This document shows, piece by piece, positions 62,003-64,000 of a stretch of 64,000 nucleotides of DNA. Numbering within the stretch: position 1 is the stretch's first letter; each line of letters starts with the position of its first letter. The translations under genes were made by a program, and so were the position numbers. The stretch is taken from NCBI RefSeq assembly GCF_041429785.1, contig NZ_CP163423.1, positions 2,914,001-2,978,000 on the forward strand, written 5' to 3'. The stretch is from Fretibacter rubidus. Its GTDB lineage: Bacteria > Pseudomonadota > Alphaproteobacteria > Caulobacterales > Maricaulaceae. Under the pieces are notes generated by a model, which saw nothing but the letters and a program-made list of their open reading frames with translations, ran no database searches and was not told where the DNA came from.

Positions 62003-63604
62003 ATGGCTAAGACTGACGTAGCGAGTAAAGACACCACAAAAGGCTTTTTGGCTTTTGTCGAACGGACGGGCAATAAATTACCAGATCCCGTTTTCATCTT
62101 TTTCTACCTCATCGGTATCTTGGTTTTAATATCGGTTGTCGCGCATTTATTTGGCCTGTCCGCTAATCATCCCGTGCAGACCAATGCAGACGGCACCCCG
62201 CTTGTGATTAAATCCGCCAGCCTATTATCGGCGGAAAACATCCAACGCCTTTGGGTTGATATGCCCAAAACATTCACTCACTTTCATCCTTTGGGCTATG
62301 TGCTGGTCGTGATGCTAGGCGCAGGCGTGGCGGAACGCTCTGGTCTTTTCGCGGCAGGTATTCGCCAAGCTGTCCGCGGCGCGCCGCTCTTTTTGCTAAC
62401 GCCTGTTGTGGCCCTCGTCGCGATGCTCTCAAATCACGCAGCGGATGCAGGTTATGTCGTGATGATACCGCTGGCGGCGATTTTATTTGCCTCTGTTGGG
62501 CGTCATCCTATGGCGGGTATCGCGGCGGCCTTCGCGGGTGTGTCGGGTGGGTTTTCCGCCAATATATCGCCTGGACAACTTGATGCGCTGCTCTTTGGTA
62601 TTACAGAAGCAGCGGTAGACGGCGCAAATTTGGACCCCAGCTGGACGATGAATATCGCGGGTAACTGGTGGTTTATCGTGGCGCTAATGTTTATTTATCT
62701 ACCGGTTATTTGGTACGTTACAGACAAAATTGTTGAGCCGCGCCTTGGAAAATGGACGCCAGACGCCACCCAAGCGGCGGAATACGGCGATGAAGACAAA
62801 CCCCTGACCGACGCGCAACGCAAAGGTCTTCGCCATGCAGGTCTCGCCATACTCGCCGTCTGCGTTCTTTGGGCGGCCATGACATTTTCGCCGGGCACAC
62901 CGCTTCTAAATGAGCCTGCCGAAGGTGTAGAGCAAGCCTGGTACGTCACCGCAACACCATTTTTCAGATCGCTTGTCGCGGGCTTCATGGTCTTATTCCT
63001 CGCCGCTGGTTGGGCTTATGGCCGCGCGGCGGGGAGCATCAAAGACCACCGGGACCTCGTGGATATGATGGCCGAAGCCATGAAAGACATGGGCTATTAT
63101 CTGGTTCTGGCTTTCGCGGCGGCACATTTCGTGGCGATGTTTAACTGGTCCAATCTCGGCCTGATCTCTGCCGTCCACGGGGCGAACGGCATTGAAAGCT
63201 CTGGCCTTCCGCTTCCAATTGCGCTGGGTCTGATTGTGCTGTTCTCGGCACTGCTGAATTTGTTTGTCGGCTCGGCCAGTGCAAAGTGGGCGCTTCTAGC
63301 CCCTGTGCTTGTTCCAATGTTGATGTTGTTGGGCATTAGTCCAGAAGGCGCAACAGCGGCTTACCGTGTAGGTGACGGTGCAACCAATATTATCACGCCG
63401 TTGATGGTTTACTTCCCACTTATCCTCGTCTTTGCGCGCCGTTGGCAGAAAGACTTTGGCCTCGGCAGCTTAACCGCCATGATGATTCCCTATTCGGTCT
63501 GGATGCTAATTACGGGTGTTATTTTGATGATGGTCTGGATTTTCCTAGGCCTAGATTTAGGCCCAGGTGCCCCGATTGGTTACAGCCTGCCTGGTGCTGG
63601 GTAA
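62003..63604 (+). CDS. AbgT family transporter
   Basis: A 533-residue polytopic inner-membrane protein of the AbgT family. Marks include the NHAADAGYVVMIPLAAILF helix and GVSGGFSANI region, and the C-terminal FSALLNLFVGSASAKWALLAPVLVPMLML and AYRVGDGATNIITPLMVYFPLIL blocks. Members move p-aminobenzoyl-glutamate or export sulfonamide-type compounds; the substrate here is unknown. AGGCGAGGA precedes the ATG. A REP-like palindrome follows the gene. Confidence 0.94.
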   Translation: MAKTDVASKDTTKGFLAFVERTGNKLPDPVFIFFYLIGILVLISVVAHLFGLSANHPVQTNADGTPLVIKSASLLSAENIQRLWVDMPKTFTHFHPLGYVLVVMLGAGVAERSGLFAAGIRQAVRGAPLFLLTPVVALVAMLSNHAADAGYVVMIPLAAILFASVGRHPMAGIAAAFAGVSGGFSANISPGQLDALLFGITEAAVDGANLDPSWTMNIAGNWWFIVALMFIYLPVIWYVTDKIVEPRLGKWTPDATQAAEYGDEDKPLTDAQRKGLRHAGLAILAVCVLWAAMTFSPGTPLLNEPAEGVEQAWYVTATPFFRSLVAGFMVLFLAAGWAYGRAAGSIKDHRDLVDMMAEAMKDMGYYLVLAFAAAHFVAMFNWSNLGLISAVHGANGIESSGLPLPIALGLIVLFSALLNLFVGSASAKWALLAPVLVPMLMLLGISPEGATAAYRVGDGATNIITPLMVYFPLILVFARRWQKDFGLGSLTAMMIPYSVWMLITGVILMMVWIFLGLDLGPGAPIGYSLPGAG

Positions 63605-63630
63605 AACGTCGATGTTGGGTTTATAGTCGT

Positions 63631-63727
63631 CCTCACCCCGAGGCGCGCATAGCGCGTCTCGAAGGGTCTGCTAAGAAAGCGACAACCCTAAGAGACATTC
63701 GCGATGTTCATTCCTTCAGGATGAGGG
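63631..63727. repeat. REP-like palindromic element
   Basis: The element opens with cctcaccccgag and closes with aggatgaggg, an imperfect outer inverted repeat. Inside, GAGGCGCGC (63640-63648) / GCGCGTCTC (63652-63660) forms a 9-bp stem with an ATA loop. This cctcaccc...ctcgaagggt layout resembles dispersed intergenic palindromes of Alphaproteobacteria. It lies in the 200-bp gap between the convergent AbgT and cysteine synthase genes. Only one copy is in the window. Confidence 0.65.
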
Positions 63728-63804
63728 ATGATTGCGCACAAATAATAGCTTCATGCGTGCGCATTTATCTCGGCGCTTTCGCCTTTACACTATCGTGCAA
63801 ACGC

Positions 63805-64000
63805 TTAATCAAACAAAGGCGTGGATAAATACCGCTCTGCAAAGCTTGGAATGATTGTCACAATGCGTTTGCCAGCCATCTCTGGACGTGCTCCAACAAG
63901 CAAGCTGGCCGCGACAGCGGCGCCTGACGAAATCCCAATCGGCACACCATCGGCGGCGGCGACATGTTTGGCCGTGCCAAAGGCCGCGTCATTTGAAATC
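63805..64000 (-). CDS. Cysteine synthase, C-terminal part (cut by right edge)
   Basis: The last 65 codons of a leftward gene whose start lies beyond the window. The sequence ISNDAAFGTAKHVAAADG, then GVPIGISSGAAVAASL with the PLP-phosphate-type Ser/Gly loop, and KRIVTIIPSFAERYLSTPLFD match the C-terminus of O-acetylserine sulfhydrylase A (CysK), which makes cysteine from O-acetylserine and sulfide. The paralogous CysM or a CBS-type enzyme is possible, but the PSFAERYLST end favours CysK. Confidence 0.85.
   Translation of the reverse strand, partial: ISNDAAFGTAKHVAAADGVPIGISSGAAVAASLLVGARPEMAGKRIVTIIPSFAERYLSTPLFD

Noticed and set aside
1-64000. CRISPR array, rRNA genes, insertion sequences, integrases or attachment sites
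   Set aside because: No regular repeat-spacer series, no rRNA-like stretch and no transposase or recombinase motif was found in any frame read.

Overview
The window looks like the chromosome of a marine-type alphaproteobacterium, most likely in or near the Hyphomonadaceae/Maricaulales (inference). The gene blocks truB-rpsO-pnp, dapF-mtaB-ftsY-ispZ and ubiB-coaBC-dut are typical of the class. A TonB-dependent receptor, an AlkB alkane hydroxylase and many Sec-exported lipoproteins fit an aquatic oligotroph. Coding density is very high and many neighbours share TAATG or ATGA stop/start overlaps. No phage, insertion sequence, rRNA or CRISPR array was seen.

Layout. 1-2.1 kb: an edge-truncated leftward ORF, a 17-base G run, and an AT-rich orphan gene, which together look like accessory DNA. 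2.1-5.8 kb: truB-rpsO-pnp (leftward). 5.9-7.4 kb: an alanine/sodium-type symporter. 7.5-22.8 kb: a nearly complete type II secretion system (T2SS). gspF points right with a methyltransferase. The leftward set is gspJ-K-L-M-C-D-I, then two tandem paralogous exported proteins, then gspE-G-H and a short prepilin peptidase. The exported pair inside the machinery locus are candidate T2SS substrates, and the secretin carries a lipobox. 22.9-24.2 kb: msrA and an N-formylglutamate amidohydrolase-like gene, upstream of gspJ on the same strand. 24.3-31.3 kb: a DUF3137 membrane protein, an M1 aminopeptidase lipoprotein, a Sel1-repeat protein and an amidase lipoprotein, which suggest peptide/amide scavenging at the envelope.

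31.6-40.1 kb: housekeeping genes for lysine/peptidoglycan synthesis (dapF), tRNA modification (mtaB), membrane targeting (ftsY), septation (ispZ/yciB), ubiquinone (ubiB), CoA (coaBC) and nucleotide hygiene (dut). 40.2-45.5 kb: an unknown membrane protein, the 5-oxoprolinase operon pxpA-B-C, a TauE/SafE exporter and a HI0933-type flavoprotein. 45.6-50.6 kb: tandem DUF481 outer-membrane-type proteins, tRNA-Ser(GGA), a peroxiredoxin-like gene, a PPK2 kinase, and a TadG-like gene broken at an A11 run. 50.7-56.2 kb: an ABC-F ATPase and a very large MscS-family channel. 56.2-60.1 kb: an alkane module of alkB, a divergent TetR regulator with a perfect palindrome between them, and a TonB-dependent receptor. 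60.1-64.0 kb: prfA, two small genes, an AbgT transporter, a REP-like palindrome and the C-terminus of a cysteine synthase running off the right edge.

The most interesting items are the T2SS locus with its embedded duplicated exported proteins, liposecretin and methylase-less prepilin peptidase; the A11 frameshift in the TadG-like gene; and the G17 tract next to a repeat with in-frame start codons at the left edge. All functional names come from recognising motifs by eye. No database search was run.
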